DNA of 64,000 bases from positions 58,919,362-58,983,361 of the forward strand of contig NC_030826.1 of the NCBI RefSeq assembly GCF_001704415.2, written 5' to 3'. The position numbers and the translations under genes were made by a program. The DNA is from Capra hircus. Its lineage: Eukaryota > Chordata > Mammalia > Artiodactyla > Bovidae. Under the pieces are notes generated by a model, which had not been told where the DNA came from, did no database searches, and saw only the letters and a list, made by a program, of their open reading frames with translations. Position 1 is the stretch's first letter. Each line of letters begins with the position of its first letter. Shown here one piece after another: positions 46,922-58,474 of the stretch.

Positions 46922-48113
46922 TTTTAAATAATTTATTTATTTTAATTGGAGGCTAATTACTTTACAATATTGTGGTGGTTTTTGCCATACACTGACATGA
47001 ACCACCCATGGGTGTACCTGTGTTCCTCATCCTGAGGCCCCCTCCCACCTCCCGCCCCACCCCATCCCTCAGGGTCATCCCACGGCACCGGCCCTGAGCG
47101 CCCTGCCTCATGCATCGAACCTGGACTGGCGATCCATTTCACATATGGTAATATACATGTTTCGATGCCATTCTCTCAAATCATCCCACCCTCGCCTTCT
47201 CCCACAGACTCCAAAAGTCTGTTCTTTACATCTGTGTCTCTTTTGCTGTCTCCAATATAGGGTCATCGTTACCATCTTTCTAAAGTCCATATATATGCAT
47301 TAATCTACTACATTGATGTTTTTCTTTCTGGCTTCTTCACTCTGTATAATTGGCTCCAGTTTCATCCACCTCATTAGAACGGATTCAAATGTATTCTTTT
47401 TAATGGCTGAGTAATACTCCATTGTGTATATGTACCACAGCTTTCTTATCCATTCATCTGCTGATGGACATCTGGGTTGCTTCCATGTCCTGGCTCTTAT
47501 AAACAGTGCTGCGATGAACATTGGGGTACACGTGTCTCTTTCAATTCTGGTTTCCTTGGTGTGTATGCCCAGCAGGGGGATTGCTGGGTCATAAGGCAGT
47601 TCTATTTCAGTTTTTTTAAGGAATCTCCACACTGATCTCCATAGTGGCTGCACTAGTCTGCATTCCCACCAACAGTGTTAGAGGGTTCCCTTTTCTCCAC
47701 ACCCTCTCCAGCATTTCTTGCTTGTAGACTTTTTGACAGCAGCCACTCTGACTGGTGTGGGATGGTGCCTTAGTGTGGTTTTGATTTGCGTTTCTCTGGT
47801 AATGAGTGATGTTGAGCATCTTTTCATGTGTTTGTTAGCCATCTGTATGTCTTCTTTGGAGAAATGTCACTTTAGTTCTTTGGCCCACTTTCTGATTGGG
47901 TTGTGTATTTTTCTGGTATTGAGCTGCGTGAGCTGCTTTTATATTTTTGAGATTAATTTTTTTGTCAGTTGGTTGATTTGCTATTATTTTCTCCCATTCT
48001 GAAGGCTGTCTTTCCACCTTGCTTATAGCTTCCTTCATTGTGCGCAAGCTTTTAAGTTGAATTAGGTCCCATTTGCTTGCTTTTGTTTCCACTGCTCTGG
48101 GAGGCGGGTCCAC
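46922..48113 (-). mobile_element. L1 LINE, 5'-truncated (3' UTR and ORF2 terminus)
   Basis: Minus-strand artiodactyl L1. The 3' UTR lies at 46922-47299 (ggaggctaattactttacaa, catgcatcgaacctggactg) and the end of ORF2 at 47300-48113. The RT core lies beyond the truncation at 48113. The tail is short and no target duplication is evident. Confidence 0.95.
47300..48113 (-). pseudogene. L1 ORF2 C-terminal remnant
   Basis: Translation on the minus strand gives the conserved end of L1 ORF2p in three broken frames (48113-47835, 47819-47616, 47653-47300). Motifs YDPAIPLLGI, CTPMFIAALF and WYIYTMEYYSAIKKN are clear in the last 117-codon frame. ORF2p is the endonuclease/reverse transcriptase of L1. Only the region after the RT domain is present here, so the copy is inactive. 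Confidence 0.95.
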
Positions 48114-48721
48114 GTGTTTTTATTTTTGCGGTTTTGCTGTTTATCACCCTTGCCCCATTTCCATTCGTTTGTTATCTGTACTCAAATTGTTACCGTTTCT
48201 CGATGAACTCCAGAACCATTTTACCAATTAAAACAATACCGTACTGGATTTCAATCATACCTAACAAATGTTTATAAATCTACTTTTGGAAGATGCACTG
48301 TGGAGTGTTCTCATTTAAGAGTATGCCCTTATTTGACTCCTTGCTTAACTTCCCATAAATATTTGTAGCTTTTAGACTATAGATATCATATTTCTAGAAC
48401 TGATCATTCCTGCCATGTAGAAGATAATTGCTTGGCATCTGTGTGTATTGGGGTGGAGCACTCCCTATACAGTCCCCTCTTGATTCCTAATAACTATTCA
48501 CTTCATTGGCATGTGTTTTTCGAGACATTGAATATTTTGGTTTCAAATAATGATAGGTAGTCTCCTTTTTTTAGTTGGTTGTCTTACTGCATTGACTGGA
48601 ACTTCTGGAATAATTGCTGTAATGATGGAATGATATTCCTCTTTTCTGACTATGGGAATTCTTCCATTTACAGTTAAGAGTTTTATCATCTCTTGATTTT
48701 AAGAAATATATCAGTAATTCA
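48114..48721 (-). other. Possible old L1 ORF2 remnant
   Basis: ttactgcattgactggaact, followed by ttctggaataattgctg, resembles antisense ORF2 of an old L1 around 48580-48720. Too diverged for a firm call. The rest (48114-48570) is unassigned. Confidence 0.3.
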
Positions 48722-48886
48722 TTTTTTTTTTGTCTGCATTAGGCCTCAGTTGTGGCAGGATGCTCAGTAGTTTTGGCGCTCAGGCTTAGCTGCCCTGTGT
48801 GGTCTTAGTTCCCCAAACAGGAATCAAACCCAAGTCCCCTGCATTGTCAGGCAGATTCTTAAGCATTGGACCCCCAGGGAAGTTCC
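48722..48886 (-). mobile_element. CHR-type SINE
   Basis: Antisense copy: T-run, cctcagttgtggcagg, cttagttccccaaacaggaa, cagggaagttcc. The head is at the right end. Confidence 0.75.
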
Positions 48887-49006
48887 AATCGTCCACTGAT
48901 TTTTATCACATTTATTACACGTTAAGTGGGTTTTTAAATTTCTGATTATTTTAGACATATAAGGAGAGATTTTCTCTTTTGACATATTCATGTAATTGTT
49001 ATATAC

Positions 49007-49310
49007 ATAGAGCTCCTGCTGCTGCCGCTGCTGCTGCTAAGTCGCTTCAGTTGTGTCCGACTCTGTGCGACCCCACAGACGGCAGCCCACCAGGCTCCCC
49101 CGTCCCTGGGATTCTCCAGGCAAGAACACTGGAGTGGATTGCCATTTCCTTCTCCAACGCATGAAAGTGAAAAGTGAAGGTGAATTCGCTCAGTTGTGTC
49201 CAACTCTTAGCAACCCCATGGACTGCAGCCTACCCAGCTCCTCCGTCCATGGGAGTTTCTAGGCAAGAGTACTGGAGTGGGCTGCCATTGCCTTCTCCGA
49301 TAGAACTCCT
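49007..49310 (-). mobile_element. Bov-A2 SINE with target-site duplication
   Basis: Minus-strand dimer (49018-49299) with a GCT-repeat tail at its left end and the gaaagtgaaaagtgaaggtg linker. Target duplication atagagctcct / atagaactcct at 49007-49017 and 49300-49310. Confidence 0.96.
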
Positions 49311-49602
49311 AACATCCATATATATATAAATTTGGGATACACTTGGCTCGGTTATGGTTATTGGTAAATTACATGAAAATACAAGTTGTTTCCACTAATT
49401 CGTCTCATGCAGTAGCTCATAGTAGGTGTGCAATCAAAGTGTCAGTTCTTAAGTGGATACAATAGTGTCTCTTATAAGAAAGATGTACAATTCTTATAAA
49501 GAATGTCCAGATAGGTGATATTTCAGCCACATAGATTTCCATTTTCAAAGTCAAATGCTCTATTATTTTGGCCTCCCAGTTGTTTCTCTTAAATGTTTAG
49601 CT
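49311..49602. other. Non-coding interval
   Basis: Nothing recognised. Confidence 0.5.
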
Positions 49603-49738
49603 CGGGGGCTTCCCTGGTGGTCCAGTGGCTAAGACTGTGTGCTCCCATTGCAGGCCGCCAGGGTTCAATCCCTGGTCAAGGAACCGGATCCCACGTGCCC
49701 CAGCTCAGCTGTGGTGCACCTGAATAAATGGTTCTTTT
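49603..49738 (+). mobile_element. CHR-type SINE
   Basis: Sense copy: ggcttccctggtggtccagt, ggttcaatccctggtcaagg, ggatcccacgtgcc, ending in an aataaatggttctttt tail. Confidence 0.85.
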
Positions 49739-49811
49739 AAGTTTGGCCCCTGTCGCCGTGGCCTCTGTCCCCTCTCCCCTCTGCCTGGAACACGCTCCTC
49801 CTTCACAGCTG

Positions 49812-50026
49812 TGCGCTTGTCCTCCGTCACTCAGTTGTATCAGACTCTTTGCGGCCCCATGGACCGGGGCCCGCCGGGCTCTTCTGTCCATGAGATTTTC
49901 CAGACAAGAATACTGGAGTGCGTGGTCGTGTCCTCTTCCAGGGGATCCTCCTGACCCAGGGATTGAACACGAGTCTCTTGGTGTCCTGCATTGGCAGGCA
50001 GATTCTTTACCACTATTGCCACATGT
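49812..50026 (-). mobile_element. Bov-tA SINE
   Basis: Minus-strand copy of the longer head type, B box on the minus strand tgttcaatccc. Followed within 4 bp by another minus-strand Bov-tA. Confidence 0.92.
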
Positions 50027-50029
50027 CTG

Positions 50030-50231
50030 AAAGTGAAAGTGCAGTCGCTCAGTCTGTCCGACTCTTTGCAACCCCATGGACTGTAGCCTACCAGGCTCCC
50101 CTGTCCATGCGAGCTTCCAGGCAGTAGTACTGGAGTGGATTGCCATTTCCTTCTCCAGGGGATCTTCCTGACCCAGGGATCAAACCTGGGTCTCCCACAT
50201 TGCAGGCAGACGCTTTACCGTCTGAGCCACC
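50030..50231 (-). mobile_element. Bov-tA SINE
   Basis: Minus-strand copy with a well-kept head (ttaccgtctgagccacc) and B box ggtttgatccc. A four-base deletion lies in the gtcgtgtccgactc segment (50049-50058). Confidence 0.93.
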
Positions 50232-50394
50232 GTTTGCTTCCTAGATTCTGTTTGCTTGCTCTCTGACTTTGTGTCGTTGACATATTCCCCATAACTGATG
50301 TATAATAGGTACTTGATAAATATTTATTTAACAAATAATTTTTAAAATCTATATATTATAAACATTGATTGGCACATGGGAGTATAATGAAAAA

Positions 50395-50560
50395 CAAAGA
50401 TATGCCAATGGAAAACTAGTTTGAATCTTGCTTTCCATCATTTACTAACCATGTGCCTTTGGGGAAATTAGTTAAATATGACACACCTCATTTTGCTAAT
50501 AAAAACGATGTAAGTGACTACTGTGCCCACATAGGACACCCGTATACATCGCGTAAGTTA
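50395..50560 (+). repeat. MIR remnant
   Basis: catttactaaccatgtgcct, then ggggaaattagttaaata, then acctcattttgctaataaaa, follows the sense MIR core. Confidence 0.5.
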
Positions 50561-50974
50561 AGTGAATGTCAAACATCCACTAGCATGTCTTGTTCTCAGT
50601 ACACACAAAACAAATATTAATTACTTTTTACTCAATGTACAGTCAAATTACATTTAATCATTTAAGATGCATATTATGAAAATCGTAGCAAAAAATTAAA
50701 TAAAAGATGTCATAAACGAGAATGTAGTCCTGTAATGCATACACGATCGTGAGGCAAGATCCCTTGAGGCAGGAGAGCAACAGAATAAAGTGTAAGAGAC
50801 CGTACATCATTCTTCAGACATTTGAAGCCAACTGACTGTTTCCTCAACCCTAAATGATCACATCACTGTGAAGCTGTTCTCCGTATGATACAGCCTTCTG
50901 ATTGTGCACTATTCTCACTATCATACGCTTATAAGCATGCTTTACTAATGTTATATTCTTCTGAAAACTAGGGA
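50561..50974. other. Non-coding interval
   Basis: Nothing recognised. Confidence 0.5.
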
Positions 50975-51190
50975 GAGGCTTCCCAGCTGGCTCAGTGGTA
51001 AGAACCGGCCTGCTAGTGCCGGAGCTGAGAGTTCAGTCCCTAGGCTGGGAAGATCCCCTGGAGTAAGGGAGTGGCAACCCACTCCAGAATTCTTGCCTGT
51101 AGAATCCCATGGACAGAGGAGCCTGGCTGGAGTCCATGGGGTCACACAAAAGAGTCTGGCACGGCTGGGCAACTGAACAATAACAACAAA
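50975..51190 (+). mobile_element. Bov-tA SINE
   Basis: Complete plus-strand copy, B box agttcagtccc, tail gaacaataacaacaaaa. Confidence 0.93.
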
Positions 51191-53130
51191 AGCCAGGGCC
51201 TGTGAACTTCATTTAAATTATCCTGAAAGTGCCGAAATCTAAGATCACACGAACAAGTTATAACACCCTCCCCTTTCAAGACAGAGATAGAATTTCTTAC
51301 AAGTTCTTATAATTACTACCCTACAATTTTTTTTGTCCAAACCATGTTAGCTAGAAAAGCCTGATTTCTGTCTGCTCTGGAAGCTGATATTGTCAGCATT
51401 AAAATTGCCACTTTAACCACTTTAAGAAAGAGTCTTATCTCATTGTATCTGCTGGTCCATTCCGTGCCAGTGTCTGGTAGCTTCTTCCATAAATATGATG
51501 ACTTTCTGCAACTCGGCATTAATGACCACCTAAGTAATGAGATCACATCTTAATTCTTGGTGACAAACAGAGTAAATAGATGGGTAGTGTATTTAGGCTG
51601 TATTTTGAAATGAGTAAGTAGCCTGTGAAAACAAAGCTTAACAGGCTCGTAAAGGTATGCTGTCTACATAACTAATGTGGGCTTGTTTTTATGTTGCCTA
51701 TTACAGGCTATAAACAGTAACAGTGAAGTCTATCTTTTATTCCACAGAGCTGTAAAATGTCCTGGCTGTGACAACATATAGGCTGAACACACTGTGTAAA
51801 GATGTTGCATTTATTTTATATGTAAATGAAAGCAATAAGCTGTTTTGAAAACAACCAGTGTAAACTGAAGATAAACACGTTACACTGGAAAGGTACTTAA
51901 AATTAAATAAAATGCCAGGGAGTTGTCTCTTAATATAAACGCTGTTATTACAGAGGAGAGCTTTCTTGTAGCACGGTTTGCGTGTTTCGAGCTGCTCTTT
52001 AATCAGTCTTGCCCGGAGTTTCTGACAGCACAGTGGCAGGGCCATGTCAGCGGACTCATGACTGCCCCGTTTAATTATCTCACAATTTGCTCACTGGTTT
52101 CTGGTAATTGGAACAATTTGCTTGCAGAAACCTGTGAGGAATCAGATGTTAATTGACTTTGTCTTGCTTAATCAGCCCCTCAAGAAACAGGCTTCATTTT
52201 CCTGACTGTTTCCTAAGCTGTGTGCTGGCATCCTGGGATACCGTGGAAAGAAACATACAGACAGTTGCCTTGGTATCGACCGGCCAAATCTGATTATGAC
52301 TCCAGCTCTGAATGGAGAGATTCCAGGAATTAGCAGAGGGGCCTAGAGAAAATATTCAGAAATATGAAGTGACATTGAGAAGTGTTGCTATGATTTATAT
52401 ACAGTACAGTAAAAAAAAAAAGCAATGTGCATTTAAACTCAGGGCTCAAAAGTCTTTCTGATTCCATCACTCTGGTCTGGAACAATTCAGTTGTAACATA
52501 CGGCTCAGTTTATTTGAGTGACTTGTTTGTTTCTCTGTTTTGGATCATTCCAGGTATCAAAATTTAGCATCCCTGATTCACCTTCTCCTTTGGCAATAAC
52601 TTCCCAGTTTGTTTTATCTGTCTGCCCTGTCCCTCTCAAAGCCTCATAATAAAGATGATTAAACAGCATCTGAATTATCTAAACTGTAGACCGCTTAAAA
52701 AATATTCTATTTTTCCACATCCCTGATTCCACGCACCCAAGAGCCTTGGTGAACAGTGGGGAGGAGAGAAGCACTGGACCAAACATAAAGTAGTTAGAAG
52801 AATACTATGTTTTCCTCTCCATAGACAATTTTCCAGCTGTCAGTCGCTGCCCTGCAAGTGCTTTATCTCATTTGATATGTCTTTTTTTTTAAAATGAGGG
52901 ACAGTTCCCGTTTAATTTTTCCCATGTACATTTCAGTTCAGGGAATGGATGCAAGTTTCTACGCAGCTGCTTTGGCTTCTGTCTCAGTCTTTGCGTAAGT
53001 GATGTACAATGTGGTGAGTCTACGGATTTCAGATTGTTAAACAGCCCTTGAATTCCTGAATCAAATCAGTTTGCTCATCGTGAAATCCACTGTATACAGC
53101 ACAGAATTCAGTTTAGCTTGATGGTATCGT
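51191..53130. other. Repeat-poor unique sequence, possible regulatory block
   Basis: No transposon is recognised in about 1.9 kb. The section 51900-52330 holds homeodomain-type cores (ttaattat near 52070, taattg near 52104, ttaattg near 52149) and two copies of acaatttgct (52082-52091 and 52113-52122), 31 bp apart. Low repeat content with clustered motifs is compatible with a conserved enhancer, but this is inference. An A-run lies at 52411-52421. Confidence 0.35.
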
Positions 53131-53878
53131 CTTTGGAATTTTTGCATCCATGTTCATGAATAAATGAGCTTTTCCTTTTCTTCCCCCTTCTGCTCTTTTT
53201 ATGTGGGTTTCATACCAAAATTATACTGGCTTCAAGGGATGAGTTGAGACATAGACTCTGCCATTCTCTGGAAATTTTGAATGAGATTGGAATAATCTTG
53301 CACTTAAAATTTTGGAAAAATTGTCTTATAAAACCCCAATGCCCTGATAGTTTCTTTGTGGGAGTATTTTAAATGTATGCATTTCTCTTTTCTAAAGCAT
53401 ACTAATAGGGATTTTCAGGATATTCTTTTTGAGTACTTAAATCTGTAAAATTATCTATTCTAATTCTCAAATCAATTGATCAAAATTTCTTTCAATGACC
53501 TTTTAAAAAGTCTCTGTTGTACCTATATTAATGTGCCATTTCTATTCCTAGTCATTATTTTTGATCTTGAGAGAAGTTTATTTGCCAGTTTTCCTAAAGA
53601 ATCAATTTTTGGCTTTGCTGATTTCCTTATTTAATTTTTATTTTCATTATGCGAATTTAAAGCTCTTAACTTTATTATTTCTTTTGTGTCATATTTTAAG
53701 GATTACATTATTATTATTTTTCTATCTTGTAATGATGGATGCTTAGTTCATAATTATCCCCTTTCTTTTTTTGAAAAGTGTAAATCTCCCATGAAGCTCC
53801 ATTATCTTATACATCTCATAATTGTTGATATATAGAATTTTTTATTCAGTAATTATATTTCAAATTTCCATTACATTT
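53131..53878 (-). mobile_element. Old L1 ORF2 remnant (left part)
   Basis: Antisense of L1 ORF2: ataccaaaattatactggct, tctttgtgggagtatttt, then aatcaatttttggctttgct. The order matches the RT region followed by the linker toward the endonuclease. Interrupted by BovB at 53879. Confidence 0.7.
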
Positions 53879-54486
53879 TCTTCAGTTCAGACACACAGTC
53901 ATGTCCAGCTCTTTGTGACCCCATGGATGGCAGCACACCAGGCTTCCGTGTCCATCACCAACTCCCAGAGTTTGCTCAAACTCATGTCCATCGAGTTGGT
54001 GATGCCATCCAACCATCTCATCCTCTGTCATCCCCTTTTCCTCCCACCTTCAATCTTTCCCAGCATCAGGGTCTTTTTAAATGAGTCAGTTCTTCACATC
54101 AGGTGGCCAAAGTATCGGAGTTTCAGCTTCAGCATCAGCCCTTCCAATGAATATTCAGGACTGATTTGATTTAGGAAGGACTGGTTGAATCTCCTGGAAG
54201 TCCAAGGGACTCTCAAGAGTCTTCTCCAATACCATAGTTTGAAAGCATCACTTCTTCAGCACTCAGCCTTTATAGTCCAACTCTTGCATCCATGCATGAC
54301 TACTGGAAAAACCATAGCTTTGACTAGATGGACATTTGTTGGCAAAGTAATGCCTCTGCTTTTTCATATGCTGTCTTGGTTGGTCATAGCTTTTCTTCCA
54401 AGAAGCAAGCATCTTTTAATTTCATGGCTGCAGTCACCATCTGCAGTGATTTTGGAGCACCATCCCCCCCCCCAAAAAAATAAAAT
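53879..54486 (-). mobile_element. BovB LINE 3' fragment inside an old L1
   Basis: Minus-strand BovB terminus, tail side at the left (ttcagttcag). RT-side end at about 54486 in a C10A7 run (54464-54480) that replaces the usual few C and A residues. 5'-truncated and frame-broken. Confidence 0.92.
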
Positions 54487-55110
54487 ACACTTTCTTAGAA
54501 GTTTATTTTTAAATACTAAATATGTAAATTTACATTTTCTTGACTTTTTACATAATTTTGTATTTAACAAAAACATGGCCAGTGTGGTACTTATTATATT
54601 TTATGAAGTTGACCGAGCCTTGAATGATGGCCTCCTAGCATATATTCACACTTCCTAAAGTTTAGATATACACTCAGGAAAAAGTTGCATTCTCCAACGG
54701 TTAGATATATAATTCATGTATTTCTGTTAAATCAAGTTTGTTAGTTGTGTTGGTAAATAATCCATAGATCTAATTTTTTTTTCTATTTGTGACTTACCCA
54801 TGAGATATGTGTGTTGAAACCTCCCATTGTGATTATGAATTTTGTCTTTCCTTTTTGCAGTTCTATCTATTTTTTGTTTATACATCCTAGGGCTAAATTA
54901 GTAGATGAATACAAGTTTAATTTCTTTTTCTCTTATTGATGAATTGAACTATTTATTATTCATATATAGTAACTATTTTTGGTAATGTTTTTGCTTTCAT
55001 TTATCTTTTGCATGATATCTACATTGAGATATCAGCTACCTTTTGGTTAGCATACCTTGAATGTATCTTTTTTTACAATTCCTTTATATGTAAAAAAATA
55101 AAATGCCGTG
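54487..55110 (-). mobile_element. Old L1 ORF2 remnant (right part)
   Basis: aaacctcccattgtgattat, tctatctattttttgtttat, atctacattgagatatcagc, then ccttttggttagca. This continues the antisense L1 order toward the endonuclease region. Confidence 0.7.
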
Positions 55111-55429
55111 TCTTTAGGCTATAGAAGAGCATCTTAGGAGCAGCATAAGGGTTAGGATTGGTATTCTCTAAATATATATCTATAAACTGGGGTTGTTTTA
55201 AAGTACAATTAGATACGTTTTTTTAAAATGGCGAGTTTATTCCAATGTCAATGTCATTGGGCTCGTTTACGGTTGTATAGCTTTATAATTCCTATCTATC
55301 CTTTTTGAAAATCTCCTTTCTTGTATTCTTTAGGATTGATTAAAAGTTTTTTGAGTTGTTGAGGTTTATTTTTCTTCCTGTTTCTCCACATTAAAAAAAA
55401 AAAAATTCCACCATGTTTTTGCTTTTGTT
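55111..55429. other. Non-coding interval
   Basis: Possibly more old L1. An A-run lies at about 55393-55406. Confidence 0.4.
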
Positions 55430-55590
55430 TTTAATTGCAGGAAAATTGCCTTCCCGTGTCGTGCTGGTTTCTGCCCTACAACAATGTGAGTCAGCCGTAA
55501 TGATACATCCGTCCCTCTGTCTTGAGCCCCCTCATCTCCCCCCACCCCACCCCTCTAAGTCATCACAGAGTGCCTAGAGGCCCTGGGTTT
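55430..55590 (-). mobile_element. L1 3' UTR fragment
   Basis: gtgctggtttctgccctaca, then ctgtcttgagccccctcatc, then ctctaagtcatcacagagtg, is the antisense L1 3' UTR. Confidence 0.75.
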
Positions 55591-55879
55591 GAAAAAAAAC
55601 CTATTTCTCCCTTCATGGAGGTTATTCTGGAAATTATATCATGAATCTTTAAATAGGTCTAAAGTACAACATTAAAAAATTTTAAACCGATTTAGAATTA
55701 AGCTTTTATTTGAAACTCTTTCAGAGATTACTCCTGAAATTTTATCATATGTGTTTGATTATTCAAATACAAAGTTTGGTTAGTGCTGTCTTAAACCTAT
55801 TTTTAATCACCTTCCTTCAATTTAGATGCTATCAATTTCCTGCATGGCAGTAGTGTCCTTTAAAAATCACTTATTTTGT
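55591..55879. other. Non-coding interval
   Basis: Nothing recognised. Confidence 0.5.
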
Positions 55880-56210
55880 TTTGTTTTGGTTATTTGTTTT
55901 ATTGAAGTACAGTTGGTTTCCCGTATTGTATTTCAGGCTTATGACAGAGGGACTGAATATCTTTGTAGATTACACTCCATTAAAGTTGCTACAAAGCAAG
56001 GCTACGTCTCCCCGGCTATGCGATGTGTCCTTGCAGCTTGTTTGTTTTGTACGTGGTGGTTTGTCTCTTAATCCTGTGCTCCTCTCCCCCTTCACTCTTC
56101 CTGCTGGTTTGTTCTCTGAATCTCCGAGCCTCTTTCTGTTTTGTAATATCCATTCGTTTGTTTTATTCTTTTAGATTTTACACAGAAAAGTCACTATTTT
56201 GGTTAATATA
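55880..56210 (-). mobile_element. L1 3' UTR fragment, diverged
   Basis: tattgaagtacagttggttt, then cttgcagcttgtttgttttg, then tctgttttgtaatatccatt, then ttagattttacacag, follows the antisense L1 3' UTR over its length. Confidence 0.65.
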
Positions 56211-57389
56211 GTGTTAAACATTATTGCTTATTTCAACTTGATATATGTTCACCACTTTTCCCCTTACTGTTTGATTTTACATATTGAATTTCCTCCTGGA
56301 CATATTTTCTTCTCCTTGAAGTTTATTTTCAAATTTGGTGTATTAGTGGAACCTTTTCTTTATATACAAAATTTTTTGCTTCATCCTTATTTTTTGAAGA
56401 TCAACTAGCTTAGTACAGTATCCTAATTTGACAGTTTCTCAAAGCACTATTATCTGAACATTTCACTGATTTCTGACTTTTGTTGTGACTTTTAAGAAAT
56501 CTGTTTTTAGTCTGGTTCTCATTTCTCTGTCAGTGAGAGTTTCTTTTCCTATTGTGCTACAAATTCGTAAATTAAAAATTCAGCTGACTTACAGATGTTT
56601 GCCCTGTTAAGGATGTATTCAGCTGTCCTCTACTTGCAGGAAATATGCCATTATGAACCTGAAAAAATAGCCCCCAAAGTTAAACCAGGGTGAAAAAAGA
56701 ACAACTATTACATGCTTCATTAAATTTTATTTAATGAGATAATTAATACATATTTAGTATAGTATATATGTGTTAGACACAAACACACATTTATATATAC
56801 AAGTATATACCTTAAATATTTTTATTATGTCATATTACTTAAGCAAATAAATAGTAGAAATCATAAATTACTCTTAAATATCTGGTGCTGTGTAGATGTA
56901 CTTATTTGGGGGTTTCTGTAGTTTAATATTACACCCAGAAGAATTTTTAAAAAATCATCACCCCCATGTAATGCTTTATGAACAGGCCATTAAAACACAT
57001 CTGATCCACAGCCAAGTTTTGTACTACAGGGTTGGGAGATTCTGAATAAGTATTTATGAGTTGGGTTCTTAACTGAATCAGACCTGACCATGTTGAACTG
57101 TTGTCTGTGACATTCCTCCACTGTGTCCACAGCATGGTAACCAACTGTGGAAGTGACAAGTCCAGAAGGACATGAGACTCTGGAGGGGGTTCACAGAAGC
57201 AGAATGATGATTCAGGTCTCAGAAAATCAGAGCTTTGAAAAAAGAAAAGAACTGGGTTTTTGCAGTCTGAAGAATAAGTAACTGAAGAGTTATTTAATAA
57301 TAGTTTTCAACCCAATGAGGAACTCTTTAACAGGTGATGGTGACCCAGGGTCTTGTCTGACGAAGCACAGCTGGGATATAAGGTAACTT
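56211..57389. other. AT-rich unique sequence
   Basis: tatatatgtgttagacacaa and neighbouring AT-rich text at 56750-56810. No gene or transposon recognised. Confidence 0.5.
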
Positions 57390-57605
57390 TTGCATTCAAA
57401 GAGACTTCCCTGGTGGCTCAGATGGTAAAGTGTCTGTCTACAGTGCAGGAGACCTGGGTTCGATCCCTGGGTCGGGAAGTTCCCTGGAGAAGGAAAAGGC
57501 AACCCACTCCAGTACTCTTGCCTAGAAAATCCCATGGACGGAGGAGCCTGGTGTCCATGGGGTCGCAAAGAGTCAGACACGACTGAGCAAATTCACTTGC
57601 ATTCA
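57390..57605 (+). mobile_element. Bov-tA SINE with target-site duplication
   Basis: SINE at 57399-57596 between ttgcattca repeats (57390-57398 and 57597-57605). B box intact (ggttcgatccc). An internal deletion removes ggctacag near 57553. One of the least diverged copies here. Confidence 0.95.
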
Positions 57606-58474
57606 GTATGGGAATAGAGATTAACCACAGTTCGTTGTCTAAAGGTTTCAGTTCTATTGAGAAGCTCAGAGCCCATCTTTCTCTCTCTCTAGCATTATAT
57701 GAGCCCCCACCCCCATTTCCCAACTCAAATCAACCAGATTTTCACAATGCTTTGCATTTCACTATCACAGCACCTTCACGTAAGGCATCGCATAATTAAC
57801 TTCCTAACACTGGTGTCTGGAAACAAGGTGGTGCTTCATAACAGACTGTGGATAACCCCATGCCCAAGGAGCAGAGGCTGCGCAGGCGCAGGAGGGCCGA
57901 GAGGAGCTACTCCATGTTCAAGGTCAGGAGGGGCGGTGGTGAGGAGATGCCCCTCGTCCAACGTAAGGAGTAGTGGCTGCACTTTGCGGGAGCAGCCGTG
58001 AAGAGATACCCCACGTCCAAGGTAAGAGAAACCCAAGTAAGATGGTAGGTGTGGCAAGAGGGCATCAGAGGGCAGACACACTGAAACCATACTCACAGAA
58101 CACTAGTCAATCTAATCATATGGACCACAGCCTTGTCTAACTCAATGAAACTAAGCCATGCCCGCAGGGCAACCCAAGACGGGCAGGTCATGGTGGAGAT
58201 GTCTGACAGAATGTGGTCCACTGGAGAAGGGAATGGCAAACCACTTCAGTATTCTTGCCTTGAGAACTCCATGAACAGTATGAAAAGGCAAAATGATAGG
58301 ATACTGAAAGAGAAACTCCCCAGGTCAGTAGGTGCCCAATATGCTACTGGAGATCAGTGGAGAAATAACTCCAGAAAGAATAAAGGGATGGAACCAAAGC
58401 AAAAACAATACCCAGTTGTGGATGTGACTGTTGATAGAAGCAAGGTCTAATGCTGTAAAGAGCAATACTGCATA

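Noticed and set aside
57399..57470. tRNA gene suggested by A and B boxes in SINE heads
   Set aside because: The heads belong to Bov-tA SINEs. They lack a cloverleaf with acceptor stem and are followed by the Bov-A body.
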